From assembly GCA_023134955.1 (NCBI GenBank), contig JAGLUC010000111.1, forward strand, positions 1-5,420: a DNA stretch of 5,420 bases, read 5' to 3'. The DNA comes from Methylococcales bacterium. GTDB lineage: Bacteria; Pseudomonadota; Gammaproteobacteria; Methylococcales; Methylomonadaceae. Positions 4,567 through 5,420 of this stretch are shown in pieces. Position numbers and translations under genes: made by a program. Each line of letters starts with the position of its first letter. Position 1 is the first letter of the stretch. A model generated the notes under the pieces. That model had not been told where the DNA came from and did no database searches. It was given only the letters and a program-made list of their open reading frames with translations.

Positions 4567-5420
4567 TTAAGAACTACAAGATAACATCGAACAGCCCGCT
4601 TTGTGTCTAGCCCAATCAGGTCGTTTTTCTGCATAGTGTTGCTTGTCGACTTGCTCATCATAAGGGTGGCGCATTACCTCCAACAATTCATTAACCATTG
4701 AAAAGTCACCTTGTTCTGCTTTATCAATGGCTGATTGAGACAAATAGTTGCGTAAGATATATTTTGGATTAACTGCATTCATTCTCGCTATTCGTTCGGC
4801 TTGAGAGATATTTTCTTGCTGTACCCGATGTCTATATTTTGTTAACCAATTTACCATGCGTATTTTGTAGCCTCCTGTTAGATTATCAAATCGATACCAG
4901 GCCTCAGATAAGGGTTGCAGTAATTGCTCATCGTTTAAACCTGTAACTTCAATATCGACTAGTGCAAGTCTACGATAAAAAATGCTCATGTCAGTTTCAA
5001 CTTCTGCCAACAATGCCAATAATTCTTTACACAATGTTTTATCAATTTCTGGTTTAAAGGTTTTTAGCCCTAATTTTTCAGCCATCATAGCTTGCCAACC
5101 TTGATCAAAACATTGGTTATATATTGTTAGTGCATGTTGTAAAGGTTCTGCGTCTTTAATTAGTGGATAAATGGCATTCGCTAATTGCACCAGATTCCAA
5201 AGCGCTATTTCTGGTTGCTGACTGTACCTATATCGTTTATGTGTTACATCCGTGGTGTTAGGTGTCCATTCTGGATCATAATTATCTAGCCAGCCATAAG
5301 GACCATAGTCAATGGTCAAGCCTAAAATAGACATATTATCTGTGTTCATTACCCCATGTACAAAACCTACTCGTTGCCAATGCACAATCATTTCAGCGGT
5401 TTTTCGACAAATATCTTCAA
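4567..5420 (-). CDS. selO: SelO/YdiU protein adenylyltransferase, C-terminal part (partial)
   Basis: SelO is a pseudokinase that binds ATP in flipped orientation and transfers AMP to Ser, Thr or Tyr of proteins, linked to redox stress. The window holds the last 283 residues; the frame stays open to the edge (EDICRKTAE precedes the first internal Met at 5389-5391), so the true start is outside. E. coli SelO has 478 residues. Visible motifs: VGFVHGVMNTDNMS followed by LTIDYGP, where the metal-binding Asn (codon 5335-5337) and the DFG-like Asp (codon 5308-5310) sit nine residues apart as in the family; ALWNL; NPKYILRNYL; RPDW; and the terminal CSS, where eukaryotic members carry selenocysteine and this one has an ordinary TGT cysteine. 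The partner cysteine known from E. coli (in FICNHSD) is replaced by WTPNTTD. The gene converges on the pentapeptide gene with 13 bp between stop codons. Confidence 0.96.
   Translation of the reverse strand, partial: EDICRKTAEMIVHWQRVGFVHGVMNTDNMSILGLTIDYGPYGWLDNYDPEWTPNTTDVTHKRYRYSQQPEIALWNLVQLANAIYPLIKDAEPLQHALTIYNQCFDQGWQAMMAEKLGLKTFKPEIDKTLCKELLALLAEVETDMSIFYRRLALVDIEVTGLNDEQLLQPLSEAWYRFDNLTGGYKIRMVNWLTKYRHRVQQENISQAERIARMNAVNPKYILRNYLSQSAIDKAEQGDFSMVNELLEVMRHPYDEQVDKQHYAEKRPDWARHKAGCSMLSCSS

Noticed and set aside
1..5420. CRISPR arrays, tRNA or rRNA genes, phage or defence genes
   Set aside because: No regularly spaced direct repeats, no tRNA or rRNA motifs and no integrase, nuclease or phage-type products were seen; the only periodic DNA is the 15/30-bp rhythm coding for pentapeptides.

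Overview
This window looks like ordinary chromosome from an AT-rich gammaproteobacterium. The main evidence is purB, whose product follows the E. coli-type adenylosuccinate lyase closely along its whole length. It sits just after the last codons of mnmA, the usual gammaproteobacterial neighbourhood, although hflD, which normally lies between them, is absent. A SelO (YdiU) pseudokinase and a small Gram-negative outer-membrane barrel protein agree with this. Genus cannot be decided from the sequence; AT-rich methanotrophs and sulfur oxidisers are plausible guesses only.

Layout. Positions 1-50 are the 3' end of mnmA (+). Positions 87-308 encode a 73-residue protein of unknown function that resembles small antitoxin-type proteins. 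Positions 351-1718 are complete purB (+). Positions 1719-2041 are non-coding and crowded with inverted repeats. Positions 2042-2731 encode an outer-membrane beta-barrel protein on the minus strand. Positions 2732-3347 separate two divergent genes and hold a roughly 168-bp palindromic element resembling a MITE, a good sigma70-type promoter pointing leftward toward the barrel gene, and a second 79-bp REP-like palindrome. Positions 3348-4553 encode an exported protein with about 65 pentapeptide repeats (+). Positions 4567-5420 are the C-terminal part of selO on the minus strand, running off the window and converging on the pentapeptide gene with a 13-bp gap.

Functionally the genes are mostly independent: tRNA thiolation (mnmA), purine synthesis (purB), two envelope or exported proteins, and redox-linked protein AMPylation (selO). 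mnmA, the small ORF and purB are co-directional and closely spaced, so they are probably one transcription unit. I see no sign of a new multi-gene system. The most interesting material is non-coding: a palindromic element that appears to lie inside the long leader of the barrel-protein mRNA, and the hairpin cluster behind purB. The exported, basic, very long pentapeptide protein is the most interesting coding sequence.
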